Shown here: one piece after another, positions 1 through 10,524 of the stretch | How the letters are laid out: every line of letters starts with the position of its first letter | How positions within the stretch are numbered: position 1 is the first letter of the stretch | NCBI RefSeq assembly: GCF_000165835.1 | Contig: NC_014640.1 | Coordinates: 1,550,001 to 1,614,000 of the forward strand | Reading direction: 5' to 3' | Source: Achromobacter xylosoxidans A8 | GTDB lineage: Bacteria > Pseudomonadota > Gammaproteobacteria > Burkholderiales > Burkholderiaceae_B | DNA: 64,000 nucleotides | Made by a program: the position numbers and the translations under genes | The notes under the pieces: generated by a model | The model's database searches: none | Told to the model about the DNA's origin: nothing | What the model saw: only the letters and a program-made list of their open reading frames with translations

Positions 1-85
1 TTGGAAAATCTTCATCCCGCTGACCGGCGTTTGGCTGGTCGTGGTGGCGATCTGGATGCAGACGCCCTGGAACATTTGGCGCTAA
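1..85 (+). CDS. nuoH: NADH-quinone oxidoreductase subunit H, C-terminal fragment
   Basis: The 5' part lies outside the window. From base 2 one frame encodes 27 residues ending in QTPWNIWR and stops at 83-85. The stretch is hydrophobic and Trp-rich, as expected for the last membrane helix of NuoH, the complex I subunit at the quinone site. Its place 21 bases before nuoI is the standard nuo order. The identification rests on position and the tail composition, since too little is present for a domain match. Confidence 0.85.
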   Translation, partial: WKIFIPLTGVWLVVVAIWMQTPWNIWR

Positions 86-106
86 GCCGCCAGGCAGAGG
101 CAGGAT

Positions 107-595
107 ATGGAAGCGATCAAGGATTTCTTCGGCAGCCTGATGCTGACCGAGTTGCTCAAGGGCATGCGCCTGACGGGCAAGTATTTCTTCAAGCGCAAGG
201 TCACCTTGCGCTACCCCCAGGAAAAGACGCCTGCGTCGCCGCGTTTCCGCGGCCTGCACGCGCTGCGCCGCTACCCCAACGGGGAAGAGCGCTGCATCGC
301 GTGCAAGCTGTGTGAAGCCGTGTGCCCCGCGCTGGCGATCACGATCGAGTCGGACCAGCGCGATGACGGCACCCGCCGCACCACGCGCTACGACATCGAC
401 CTGACCAAGTGCATTTTCTGCGGCTTCTGTGAGGAAAGCTGCCCCGTGGACTCCATCGTGGAAACGCATATCCACGAATACCACGGCGAAAAGCGCGGCG
501 ACCTGTATTTCACCAAAGACATGCTGCTCGCCGTGGGCGACCGCTATGAAGCCGATATCGCCCGCCGCCGGGCCGAAGACGCTCCCTACCGTTGA
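107..595 (+). CDS. nuoI: NADH-quinone oxidoreductase subunit I
   Basis: This 162-residue subunit carries two [4Fe-4S] clusters (N6a and N6b) that pass electrons through the peripheral arm of complex I toward the quinone site. Two ferredoxin motifs are visible: Cys63, 66, 69 with Cys73, and Cys102, 105, 108 with Cys112. The N-terminal part has the amphipathic region that docks on the membrane arm. Length is normal for bacterial NuoI. It lies 21 bases after nuoH and 17 bases before nuoJ in a tightly packed operon, and the ATG follows a purine-rich stretch (ggcagagg). Confidence 0.97.
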   Translation: MEAIKDFFGSLMLTELLKGMRLTGKYFFKRKVTLRYPQEKTPASPRFRGLHALRRYPNGEERCIACKLCEAVCPALAITIESDQRDDGTRRTTRYDIDLTKCIFCGFCEESCPVDSIVETHIHEYHGEKRGDLYFTKDMLLAVGDRYEADIARRRAEDAPYR

Positions 596-612
596 AGCCC
601 AGGACCTGATCC

Positions 613-1263
613 ATGACTTTTACTACTGTCCTGTTCTACATACTGGCCGCCGTGCTGGTGATCGCGGCGTTCCGCGTGATCACCGCGCGCAGCCCGGTCA
701 CCGCCGTCCTGCACCTGATCCTGGCGTTCTCCAACGCGGCCATGCTGTGGATGCTGCTGGGCGCCGAGTTCCTCGCGCTGCTGCTGGTGCTGGTGTACGT
801 GGGCGCCGTGATGGTGCTCTTCCTCTTCGTCGTGATGATGCTGGACATCCGCATGGATGCCCTGCGCCAAGGCATGAAGACCTACCTGCCGCTGGGCCTG
901 ATCATCGGCCTGGTGATGGTGCTGGAAATGGCCTTCGTGCTGGGTTCGACCTGGTACGGCGCGGGCCCGCAAGCCCCGGTTGCCGGCGACTACAACAACG
1001 CCCGCGCGCTGGGCGAAGCCATGTACACGCAGTACGTCTACGCCATTGAAGTGGGCGCCGCGCTGCTGCTGGTGGGCATGGTCGCCGCCATCGCGCTGAC
1101 CCTGCGCCGCCGCCGCGACGTGAAGTACAACGACCCGGTGGCCGCCGTCCGCGTGCGTGCGAAGGACCGTTTCCGTCTGGTGAGCATGCCCGCCCAGAGC
1201 GAGCGCGCCCAGGCGCACAACGGCACCCCGACCGCCGCCGCGCCCCAAGGAGAACAAAAATGA
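613..1263 (+). CDS. nuoJ: NADH-quinone oxidoreductase subunit J
   Basis: Membrane subunit of complex I, 216 residues, with five predicted hydrophobic segments in the first 175 residues. The conserved stretch around [16 protein letters not shown] near residues 62-78 is typical of NuoJ/ND6, whose third helix contains the pi-bulge involved in coupling. The last 40 residues are charged and cytoplasmic-looking ([20 protein letters not shown]). The stop overlaps the nuoK start by four bases (ATGA at 1260-1263), which indicates translational coupling. Confidence 0.96.
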   Translation: MTFTTVLFYILAAVLVIAAFRVITARSPVTAVLHLILAFSNAAMLWMLLGAEFLALLLVLVYVGAVMVLFLFVVMMLDIRMDALRQGMKTYLPLGLIIGLVMVLEMAFVLGSTWYGAGPQAPVAGDYNNARALGEAMYTQYVYAIEVGAALLLVGMVAAIALTLRRRRDVKYNDPVAAVRVRAKDRFRLVSMPAQSERAQAHNGTPTAAAPQGEQK

Positions 1264-1568
1264 CGCTGACGCTGGCCCACTACCTGATCCTCGGGGCGAT
1301 CCTGTTCGCCATCGGGATCTTCGGCATCTTCCTGAACCGCCGCAACCTGATCATTCTCCTGATGTCCATCGAGCTGGTGCTCCTGGCCGTCAACATGAAC
1401 TTCGTGGCGTTCTCCAGCTGGTTCGGCGACACCGCCGGCCAGGTGTTCGTGTTCTTCATCCTGACCGTGGCCGCCGCTGAAGCGGCGATCGGCCTGGCCA
1501 TCCTGGTGCTGCTGTTCCGCAACCTGAACACGATCAACGTTGACGAACTCGATCGCCTGAAGGGCTGA
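1260..1568 (+). CDS. nuoK: NADH-quinone oxidoreductase subunit K
   Basis: Small complex I membrane subunit of 102 residues with three helices. The two membrane glutamates required for proton transfer in NuoK/ND4L are present as Glu38 (in MSIELV) and Glu74 (in AAAEAAIG). Length matches the family. The gene starts inside the nuoJ stop codon and ends 18 bases before nuoL. Confidence 0.97.
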   Translation: MTLTLAHYLILGAILFAIGIFGIFLNRRNLIILLMSIELVLLAVNMNFVAFSSWFGDTAGQVFVFFILTVAAAEAAIGLAILVLLFRNLNTINVDELDRLKG

Positions 1569-1586
1569 ACGGGGTATTGGAAGAAA

Positions 1587-3616
<2,030 letters not shown>

Positions 3617-3620
<4 letters not shown>

Positions 3621-5119
3621 TGGCAAGCGAGATGGCATCCAACACTTTCCCCTGGCTCACGCTTGCGATCTTTGTCCCGATCGTATTCGGCCTGCTGGTG
3701 CTGGCGGTGGGCCGTGACGACCGTCCCGGCCTGACGCGCGGCCTGTCGCTCGTCGGCGCAATCGCCGGTTTCCTCGTCACTATCCCGCTCTACACCGGTT
3801 TCGACTCCACCACGGCCAAGATGCAGTTCGTGGAGAAGACCTCCTGGATCGAGGCTTTCAACGTCAACTACCACCTGGGTATCGACGGCATCTCGATGTG
3901 GTTCGTGCTGCTGACGGCCTTCATCACCATCATCGTGGTGCTGGCCGGCTGGGAAGTCATCACCAGCCGCGTCGCCCAGTACATGGCCGCCTTCCTGATC
4001 CTGTCGGGTCTGATGGTGGGCGTGTTCTGCGCGCTGGACGGCATGCTGTTCTACGTGTTCTTCGAAGCCACGCTGATCCCGATGTACATCATCATCGGCG
4101 TCTGGGGCGGCCCGAACCGCGTTTACGCAGCGTTCAAGTTCTTCCTGTACACGCTGATGGGCTCGCTGCTGACGCTGGTCGCCTTCGTGTACCTGTGGAA
4201 CGTGTCGGGCGGTTCGTTCGACATCCTGACCTGGCAGCAGACCAAGCTGGGCTACACCCCGCAGATCCTGATCTTCGTGGCCTTGCTGGCGGCCTTCGCC
4301 GTCAAGGTGCCGATGTGGCCGGTCCACACGTGGTTGCCCGACGCCCACGTCGAAGCCCCCACGGGCGGCTCCATCGTGCTGGCCGCGATCATGCTGAAGC
4401 TGGGCGCGTACGGCTTCCTGCGCTTCTCGCTGCCGATCGCTCCTGACGCCTCGCACAGCCTGGCCGGCATGATGATCACGCTGTCGCTGATTGCCGTGAT
4501 CTACATCGGCCTGGTCGCTATCGTCCAGGACGACATGAAGAAGCTGGTGGCCTATTCGTCGGTGGCCCACATGGGCTTCGTGACGCTGGGCTTCTTCATC
4601 TTCAACACGGCCGGCGTCGAAGGCGCCATCGTGCAGATGATTTCGCACGGCTTCGTGTCGGGCGCCATGTTCATGTGTATTGGCGTGCTCTATGACCGCA
4701 TGCACTCGCGCCGCATCGCCGATTACGGCGGCGTGGTCAACGTCATGCCGCGTTTCGCCACCTTCTTCATCCTGTTCTCGATGGCCAACAGCGGCCTGCC
4801 GGCCACCAGCGGTTTCGTCGGCGAGTTCATGGTGATCATGGGCGCGGTCGAGCACAACTTCTGGATCGGCCTGCTGGCGGCTACCGCCCTGATCCTGGGC
4901 GCTTCGTATTCGCTGTGGATGGTCAAGCGCGTGGTCCTGGGCGACGTCGCCAACGACCACGTGCGCGAGCTGACCGATATCAACCGCCGCGAGTTTGTGA
5001 TTCTTGGCGTGATGGCGATCGCCGTGTTGTACATGGGGATCTATCCCAAGCCCTTTACCGACGTGATGCACGTTTCGGTGGAGGCCCTGCTGCAACACGT
5101 TGCCGTCTCGAAACTGTAA
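3617..5119 (+). CDS. nuoM: NADH-quinone oxidoreductase subunit M
   Basis: Second antiporter-like proton channel of complex I, 500 residues from the ATG at 3617, which overlaps the nuoL TGA in an ATGA arrangement; ATGs at 3620 and 3632 are alternatives. The key membrane residues are recognisable, including the Glu in FFEATLIPMY and the Lys in KVPMWPVHTWLPDAHVEAPT. The frame stays open upstream into nuoL, but those residues do not resemble NuoM, whose hydrophobic start (NTFPWLTLAIFVPIVFGLLV) begins just after the chosen start. It ends nine bases before nuoN. Confidence 0.96.
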
Positions 5120-5128
5120 GACAAGACA

Positions 5129-6613
5129 ATGATGCAATCCCAAATCGATTTCGCCCTGGCGACACCGGAAATCCTCCTGCTGGTTTTCGGCCTGGCTATC
5201 CTGCTCGTCGACGCGGTCAGCAATCACCCCGAGCGCAAGCCGACGTTCTTGCTGACCATGCTTGCATTGGGCGTGCTGACCGTCGTGTCGGCCCTGCAAT
5301 GGAAGAACGGCGTTGTTGGTTCGACCTTCAACGGCCTGTACGTCACCGACGAACTGTCGCATCTGCTCAAGATCGCGTCCTATATCGCTGTCGCCGCGAC
5401 GCTTGTGTACGGCCGTGTCTACGCGCAAGTACGTGACATGATGCGGGGCGGCGAACTCTACGTCCTGACGCTGTTCGCGCTGCTGGGCCAGATGGTCATG
5501 ATCTCCTCCGGGAACCTGATCTCCATCTACCTGGGTCTGGAACTGATGTCGCTGGCGCTCTACGCGCTGATCGCGCTGCGCCGCGACGATGTCGTCGCCA
5601 CCGAAGCCGCCATGAAGTACTTCGTGCTGGGCGCGCTGGCTTCGGGCTTCCTGCTGTACGGCATGTCGATGATCTACGGCGCCACGGGCCACCTGGATCT
5701 GGCCGAAGTGTCCAAGGTCATCGCCGCGGGCAAGGCCGAGAAGCTGGCCCTGGTGTTCGGCATCGTGTTCCTGGTGTCGGGTCTGGCGTTCAAGCTCGGC
5801 GCCGTGCCGTTCCACATGTGGGTTCCCGACGTCTACCAGGGTTCGCCCACCGCCGTGACGCTGATCCTGGGCGCCGCGCCCAAGCTGGCTGCCTTCGCCA
5901 TCACGCTGCGCCTGCTGGTCGACGGCCTGCACGGCTTGGCCGCCGACTGGCAGCCGATGCTGATGATCCTGGCGGTGCTGTCGCTGGCCATCGGTAACCT
6001 GACCGCCATCGCGCAGACCAACTTCAAGCGCATGCTGGCCTACTCGACCATCTCGCACATGGGCTTCGTGCTGCTGGGCCTGATGTCGGGTTCGGTCGCG
6101 GGCAAGCCGGAACTGTCGTCCGCCGCCTACGGCGCCTCGCTGTTCTACATGCTGACCTACGTGCTGACCACGCTGGCCAGCTTCGGCATCGTGCTGCTGC
6201 TGTCGCGCCAGGGCTTCGAGTGCGAGCACATCGACGACCTGAAGGGCCTGAACCGCCGCAGCCCGTGGCACGCCGCCATCGTCCTGCTGCTGATGTTCTC
6301 GCTGGCCGGCATTCCGCCGCTGGTGGGCTTCTACGCCAAGCTGGCCGTGTTGCAGGCGCTGATCAGCGCCGGCCACGTGACGCTGGCCGTGATCGCGGTG
6401 CTGTTCTCGCTGATCGGCGCGTTCTACTACCTGCGCGTGGTCAAGGTCGTGTACTTCGACGAGCCGGCCGCCGATGCCGCCCCGATGGTCGCCACCTGCG
6501 GCCAGCGCGGCGTGCTGTCGGTCAACGGCGCGCTGATCCTGATCCTGGGCATCCTGCCGGGCGGCCTGATGGCCCTGTGCGTGCAGGCCATCCGCAGCTC
6601 GCTCAGCCTGTAA
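5129..6613 (+). CDS. nuoN: NADH-quinone oxidoreductase subunit N
   Basis: Third antiporter-like subunit of complex I, 494 residues, about fourteen hydrophobic helices. Family marks include the Glu in [18 protein letters not shown], the Lys in [20 protein letters not shown] and the YSTISHMGF segment. Length is normal. It is the last complex I subunit in the operon and is followed 15 bases later by the DUF2818 gene. Confidence 0.97.
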   Translation: MMQSQIDFALATPEILLLVFGLAILLVDAVSNHPERKPTFLLTMLALGVLTVVSALQWKNGVVGSTFNGLYVTDELSHLLKIASYIAVAATLVYGRVYAQVRDMMRGGELYVLTLFALLGQMVMISSGNLISIYLGLELMSLALYALIALRRDDVVATEAAMKYFVLGALASGFLLYGMSMIYGATGHLDLAEVSKVIAAGKAEKLALVFGIVFLVSGLAFKLGAVPFHMWVPDVYQGSPTAVTLILGAAPKLAAFAITLRLLVDGLHGLAADWQPMLMILAVLSLAIGNLTAIAQTNFKRMLAYSTISHMGFVLLGLMSGSVAGKPELSSAAYGASLFYMLTYVLTTLASFGIVLLLSRQGFECEHIDDLKGLNRRSPWHAAIVLLLMFSLAGIPPLVGFYAKLAVLQALISAGHVTLAVIAVLFSLIGAFYYLRVVKVVYFDEPAADAAPMVATCGQRGVLSVNGALILILGILPGGLMALCVQAIRSSLSL

Positions 6614-6628
6614 GCGGAAAACGGGGCC

Positions 6629-6958
6629 ATGAACCAGACTCTGGCGGTATGGCTGTTGATCGCGCTGGCCCTGGTCAGCGCGAATCTCCCGTTCCTGACG
6701 GAGCGGGTCTTTGCCGTCATGCCCTGGAAACAGGGCGGGGTGGCTGCGGTCAAGCCGTTCTGGATGCGCCTGATCGAAGTGCTGGTGTTCTACGCCATCG
6801 TCGGCGCCTTGGGTTTCGCGTTCGAATCGACCCTGGGCAACCGCTTTTCCCAGACTTGGGAGTTCTACGCGATCACCTTGAGCCTGTATCTGGTGCTGGC
6901 TTATCCGGGGTTCGTGTACCGTTATCTGTTCAAGCGGCATCCCCGGCTGCGCGCCTGA
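6629..6958 (+). CDS. DUF2818 family membrane protein
   Basis: A 109-residue protein with three hydrophobic segments (about residues 4-20, 46-66 and 77-97) and a basic C-terminus ending in KRHPRLRA. It belongs to the DUF2818 family, small membrane proteins that in Betaproteobacteria regularly sit directly behind nuoN. The spacing of 15 bases and the terminator right after it put it in the nuo transcript. A role in complex I assembly or stability is plausible from context only; no function is known to me. Confidence 0.88.
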   Translation: MNQTLAVWLLIALALVSANLPFLTERVFAVMPWKQGGVAAVKPFWMRLIEVLVFYAIVGALGFAFESTLGNRFSQTWEFYAITLSLYLVLAYPGFVYRYLFKRHPRLRA

Positions 6959-6979
6959 AGGCAGTCCGGAAGCTTGAAG

Positions 6980-7004
6980 AACGCCCCTTTGGGGCGTTTT
7001 TTTT
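6980..7004 (+). terminator. Rho-independent terminator of the nuo operon
   Basis: An eight-base stem (AACGCCCC / GGGGCGTT) with a TTT loop, followed by a run of T, lies 21 bases after the DUF2818 stop. This is a textbook intrinsic terminator and marks the end of the nuo transcript. Confidence 0.92.
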
Positions 7005-7196
7005 ACGGGCACACGCAAGTGCCTGCTAGCGTAATCGAAGCTCCCTGACGGTCCTGCTGGCCCTTGCTTGGGCATGCGGAGCGGGGGACCTCCAGCGCTG
7101 CCGTTCAGGGAATTTGTCCGAGAGCGCGAGTGTGGCGCGGCCTGGGGATAACCCGCCTATGGTGTTGTTTTTTCATCTTTTAGATGAGTTTGGGTC

Positions 7197-7218
7197 TTTC
7201 ATTCAGGTTTCATTCAGG
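7197..7218. promoter_or_regulatory. Tandem 11-bp direct repeat upstream of the siderophore receptor
   Basis: TTTCATTCAGG occurs twice head-to-tail with no gap, one DNA turn apart. This spacing is used by OmpR/PhoB-type winged-helix regulators. Read as CTTTCAT-TCAG-GTTTCAT it resembles a Pho box (two CTGTCAT-like heptamers, four bases apart), though the spacer is not AT-rich. Which regulator binds, if any, is unknown. The rest of the 328-base gap 6959-7286 holds the nuo terminator, this repeat and the Fur-like site; I see no gene in it. Confidence 0.4.
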
Positions 7219-7254
7219 CCCTGAGTTCAGAATCGCAAACGTTAAAAAAACAAG

Positions 7255-7273
7255 AATCGTTGCTATTCACATT
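7255..7273. promoter_or_regulatory. Candidate Fur box
   Basis: AATCGTTGCTATTCACATT matches 12 of 19 positions of the Fur-box form AATGATAATCATTCTCATT and contains the inverted halves GAAT/ATTC. It lies directly upstream of the Shine-Dalgarno sequence of the TonB-dependent receptor, where iron repression would be expected. The match is modest. Confidence 0.4.
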
Positions 7274-7286
7274 CGGAGAAGCTGGT

Positions 7287-9563
7287 TTGAAGCCCCAAGA
7301 TACGTATTCGCTGAATACGCTCACGACCTCCCTGGCCGCCGCTATTGCGGTCCCCGCGCTGTTTATCAGCCCTTACGCCGCCGCCCAATCCGCGGATTCG
7401 GGCGTGACGCAACTTGCGCCCGTGCGCGTGGAGGGTGAGGGGTCGTCGTACCAGACCTCTACGGCACAGTCGCCCAAGTTCACGGCGCCTTTGCTGGACA
7501 CTCCGCGCACCGTCCAAGTCGTGCCCAAGCAAGTGATCCAGGACCAGGCTGCGTCCACGCTGCAGGATGTGCTGCGCAACTCCCCCGGCATCACGTTCGG
7601 CGCGGGCGAAGGCGGCCGGCCGGGCGGCGACCTGCCCATCATCCGCGGCCAGAACTCCGCCGGCAGCATTTTCCTGGACGGCATCCGCGACTCCAGCACG
7701 CAGGTGCGCGATACCTTCAACCTGGAACAGGTCGAAGTCATCAAGGGGCCGGACTCGGTCTATTCCGGCCGCGGCGGCGCGGGCGGCAGCATCAACATGG
7801 TCAGCAAGACGCCCAAGGCCACCGACTTCACTGAAGCCACGGCGCAGATCGGCACGGACAACAACTACCGCGCGACGATCGACAGCAACTGGCGCCTGGC
7901 CGACAAGGCCGCTTTCCGCCTGAATGTCATGGGCAACAAGGGCGACGCGCCCGGCCGTGACGACGCGGTGGACTTCGAGCGTTGGGGCGTGGCGCCGTCG
8001 CTGACGCTGGGCGTGGGTACGCCGACCCGCATCACGCTGAGCTACTACCACTACCAAGACGACAGCATGCCGGATTACTCCATCCCGTATGACCCGAAGA
8101 CGGGCCAGCCGGTGACGGAGACCATGGGTGTAAGCCGCAAGAGCTTCTACGGGCTGACCGGCCGCGACTTCATGAAGACGCGCGACGACGTGGCGACCGT
8201 GGATTTCCAGCACGACTTCTCGGACAAGCTGCAGCTGCGCAACGTCACCCGTTATGGCCGCGGCACGACCGACTTTGCCGCTACCAACCCTGACGACAGC
8301 AAGGGCAACATCCCGAACGGCTTGGTGTACCGGGCGCTCAAGTCGGGCTACTACGTCACCAAGAGCTTTGCCAACCAGACCAACCTGACCGGCGAATTCG
8401 ATACCGGTAGCCTGAAGCACTCGTTCGACCTGGGCTTCGAGTACAGCAACATCAAGCAGGACAAGGACAGCTACACCGAGTCGGGCGTTCCTGCCGGAAC
8501 CAGCGGTTGCGTGACCGGCACGGCGAACGGCAAGAATACCTACGCCAACCCGGCGCTCTGCGCCTCGTTGTGGGATCCGGATCCGGGTACCTACTACCCT
8601 GGCCATCTGCAACGCAACAACAATCCGGCTCGCTACAACACGGATACGGTCGCGCTCTACGGCTTCGACACGATCAAGTTCAACGAGCAATGGCAGGCCA
8701 GCCTGGGCCTGCGCTGGGATAACTACCGCACCAGCGGCAGCAACATCGCCAAGGGCCGCAACGACCCGGCCAGCACGCCGGCGTTCTACAGCACCAGCCG
8801 CGAGGACAATCTCTTCAACTACCAGGTCGGCCTGGCCTACAAGCCGGCGCCCAATGGCACGATCTACGCCACCTACGGCACCTCTTCCACGCCGTCGGCC
8901 ATCGCCTCCAGCGCGATCAGCGACGCCGTGTCGGTCACGAGCCAGTCGCTCGAGCCGGAAAAGAGCCGCACGGTGGAACTGGGCACGAAGTGGCAGGTGT
9001 TCGATGACCGCCTGACGCTGTCGGCGGCGGCCTTCCAGGACATCCGCAAGAACACCAGCGTCGCCGTTTCGGCCACCGAGACCGCGCAGGTCGGCGAAGC
9101 CAAGGTGCGCGGCATCGAACTGGGCTTCTCGGGCAGCATCACGCCCAAGTGGAACGTGTTCGGCGGCTACACCTTCATGAACAGCGAGATGACCAAGGGC
9201 GCCTACAACAGCGGCGCCGTGGGCCAGGACTTGCCCAACACCCCGCGCAATGCCTTCAGCCTGTGGACCACCTACAAGGTGCTGCCCAAGCTGACGGTCG
9301 GTGGCGGCGCGTACTACGTGGACAAGGTGTACGGCAACTCGGACGCGACCAAGAACGCGGACGGCACCCCCAAGGCGCGCTGGGTGCCTTCCTACTGGCG
9401 CTTCGACGCCATGGCGGCGTACGAATTCAACGACCACATGTCGGCGCAGTTGAACGTGCTGAACATTTTCGACGAAACGTATTACACCAAGGCCTATGCC
9501 GCGCACTACGCGGCGCTGGGCACGGGCCGGGCTGCGCTGCTCTCGCTGCGCGTGCGGTACTGA
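7287..9563 (+). CDS. TonB-dependent siderophore receptor (catecholate type)
   Basis: Outer-membrane receptor of 758 residues that would import ferric siderophore with energy from TonB-ExbBD. A signal peptide ends near PYAAAQ (residues 30-35), followed by a plug domain with RNSPGITFGAGEGG, IRGQNSAGSIFLDGIRD and VIKGPDSVYSGRGGAGGSIN, then a 22-strand barrel ending in the typical aromatic-hydrophobic terminus LLSLRVRY. I chose the TTG at 7287 because GGAGA lies seven bases before it and the signal peptide begins there; the frame is open to another TTG at 7260 without a ribosome site. The closest types I recall are Fiu/BfrD-like receptors. It is monocistronic, between two terminators. The substrate cannot be read from sequence. 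Confidence 0.9.
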   Translation: MKPQDTYSLNTLTTSLAAAIAVPALFISPYAAAQSADSGVTQLAPVRVEGEGSSYQTSTAQSPKFTAPLLDTPRTVQVVPKQVIQDQAASTLQDVLRNSPGITFGAGEGGRPGGDLPIIRGQNSAGSIFLDGIRDSSTQVRDTFNLEQVEVIKGPDSVYSGRGGAGGSINMVSKTPKATDFTEATAQIGTDNNYRATIDSNWRLADKAAFRLNVMGNKGDAPGRDDAVDFERWGVAPSLTLGVGTPTRITLSYYHYQDDSMPDYSIPYDPKTGQPVTETMGVSRKSFYGLTGRDFMKTRDDVATVDFQHDFSDKLQLRNVTRYGRGTTDFAATNPDDSKGNIPNGLVYRALKSGYYVTKSFANQTNLTGEFDTGSLKHSFDLGFEYSNIKQDKDSYTESGVPAGTSGCVTGTANGKNTYANPALCASLWDPDPGTYYPGHLQRNNNPARYNTDTVALYGFDTIKFNEQWQASLGLRWDNYRTSGSNIAKGRNDPASTPAFYSTSREDNLFNYQVGLAYKPAPNGTIYATYGTSSTPSAIASSAISDAVSVTSQSLEPEKSRTVELGTKWQVFDDRLTLSAAAFQDIRKNTSVAVSATETAQVGEAKVRGIELGFSGSITPKWNVFGGYTFMNSEMTKGAYNSGAVGQDLPNTPRNAFSLWTTYKVLPKLTVGGGAYYVDKVYGNSDATKNADGTPKARWVPSYWRFDAMAAYEFNDHMSAQLNVLNIFDETYYTKAYAAHYAALGTGRAALLSLRVRY

Positions 9564-9581
9564 TACCTTGCTGCAATGAAG

Positions 9582-9606
9582 AAAGCCACCGCGAGGTGGC
9601 TTTTTT
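9582..9606. terminator. Bidirectional terminator between receptor gene and serB
   Basis: Stem AAGCCACC / GGTGGCTT with a GCGA loop, followed by six T on the plus strand and TTTCTTC on the minus strand. It lies between convergent genes and can serve both. Confidence 0.85.
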
Positions 9607-9644
9607 CATGTCTGGGTCCGGGGCTGGCGCCCGGTGTGGTCTGA

Positions 9645-10502
9645 TCAGCTTTCGAACCAGTTCAGCACCCCATCCAACCCAGACACATTGAGCGCGTAGC
9701 GCGTCTGTTGACGGACCAGCGGCTTGGCGTGGTAGGCGACCGGGAAGCCGGCGATGCCCAGCATCTTCAGGTCGTTGGCGCCGTCGCCCATGGCGATGAT
9801 CTGTTCCTGGGAGGCGCCGTGCTGGCGGGCGAACTCGCGCAGATGGGCTTCCTTGGCGTCGGCGTCCAGGATGTCGCCCAAGACTTTGCCGGTCAGCACG
9901 CCGTTGGCGATTTCCAGGGTGTTGGCGTGCGCGCTGTCGAGGTTCAGGCGTTGGCGCAGGCGTTCGGTGAAGAAAGTGAAGCCGCCAGAGACCAGCAGCA
10001 CCTTGATGCCGGCCGCCTGGGCCGTGGTGATCAGGCGTTCGGCGCCGGGGTTCAGACGCAGTTTGTCCGCATAGACCTGTTCCAGCGCATCGGCCGGCAC
10101 GCCTTCGAGCAGGGCGACGCGGCGGCGCAGGCTTTCCGAGAAGTCCTTGATCTCGCCGCGCATGGCGGCTTCGGTGATTTCGGAGACCTTGTCCTTCAGG
10201 CCCGCGACGCCGGCGATCTCGTCGATGCATTCGATGTTGATCAGCGTGGAATCCATGTCCATGGCCAACACCTTGCAGCTCGACAGCTTCAGGCCCGCGG
10301 GCAGGAAGGCAGAGTCGACGCCGTGGCGCTCGGCCCAGCCGACGACTTCGGCGCGGGTGGCATCGTCGTGCTGCACGTCGAGCAGGCGGGCGGCGGTGGC
10401 GCTGATGCGGGCCACGCCCTGCGCCTGGGCCAGGGCCGCCAGCTGTTCCGCGTGTTCCACGGTCAGGCCGGGGGATTGGACGACAAGGTGATGGGTAGTC
10501 AT
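9645..10502 (-). CDS. serB: Phosphoserine phosphatase
   Basis: Catalyses the last step of serine synthesis, hydrolysis of O-phosphoserine. The HAD fold is complete: nucleophile and acid Asp82 and Asp84 in DMDSTL, motif II Ser172 in VSGGF, Lys217, and the metal-binding motif MGDGANDLKML with Asp240 and Asp244. The first 70 residues form the short N-terminal lead found in proteobacterial SerB. At 285 residues the length is typical. The start lies 22 bases after the mfd stop, so the two are probably cotranscribed. Confidence 0.96.
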   Translation of the reverse strand: MTTHHLVVQSPGLTVEHAEQLAALAQAQGVARISATAARLLDVQHDDATRAEVVGWAERHGVDSAFLPAGLKLSSCKVLAMDMDSTLINIECIDEIAGVAGLKDKVSEITEAAMRGEIKDFSESLRRRVALLEGVPADALEQVYADKLRLNPGAERLITTAQAAGIKVLLVSGGFTFFTERLRQRLNLDSAHANTLEIANGVLTGKVLGDILDADAKEAHLREFARQHGASQEQIIAMGDGANDLKMLGIAGFPVAYHAKPLVRQQTRYALNVSGLDGVLNWFES

Positions 10503-10524
10503 AAAAATCAGTGTGGTTGGACGG

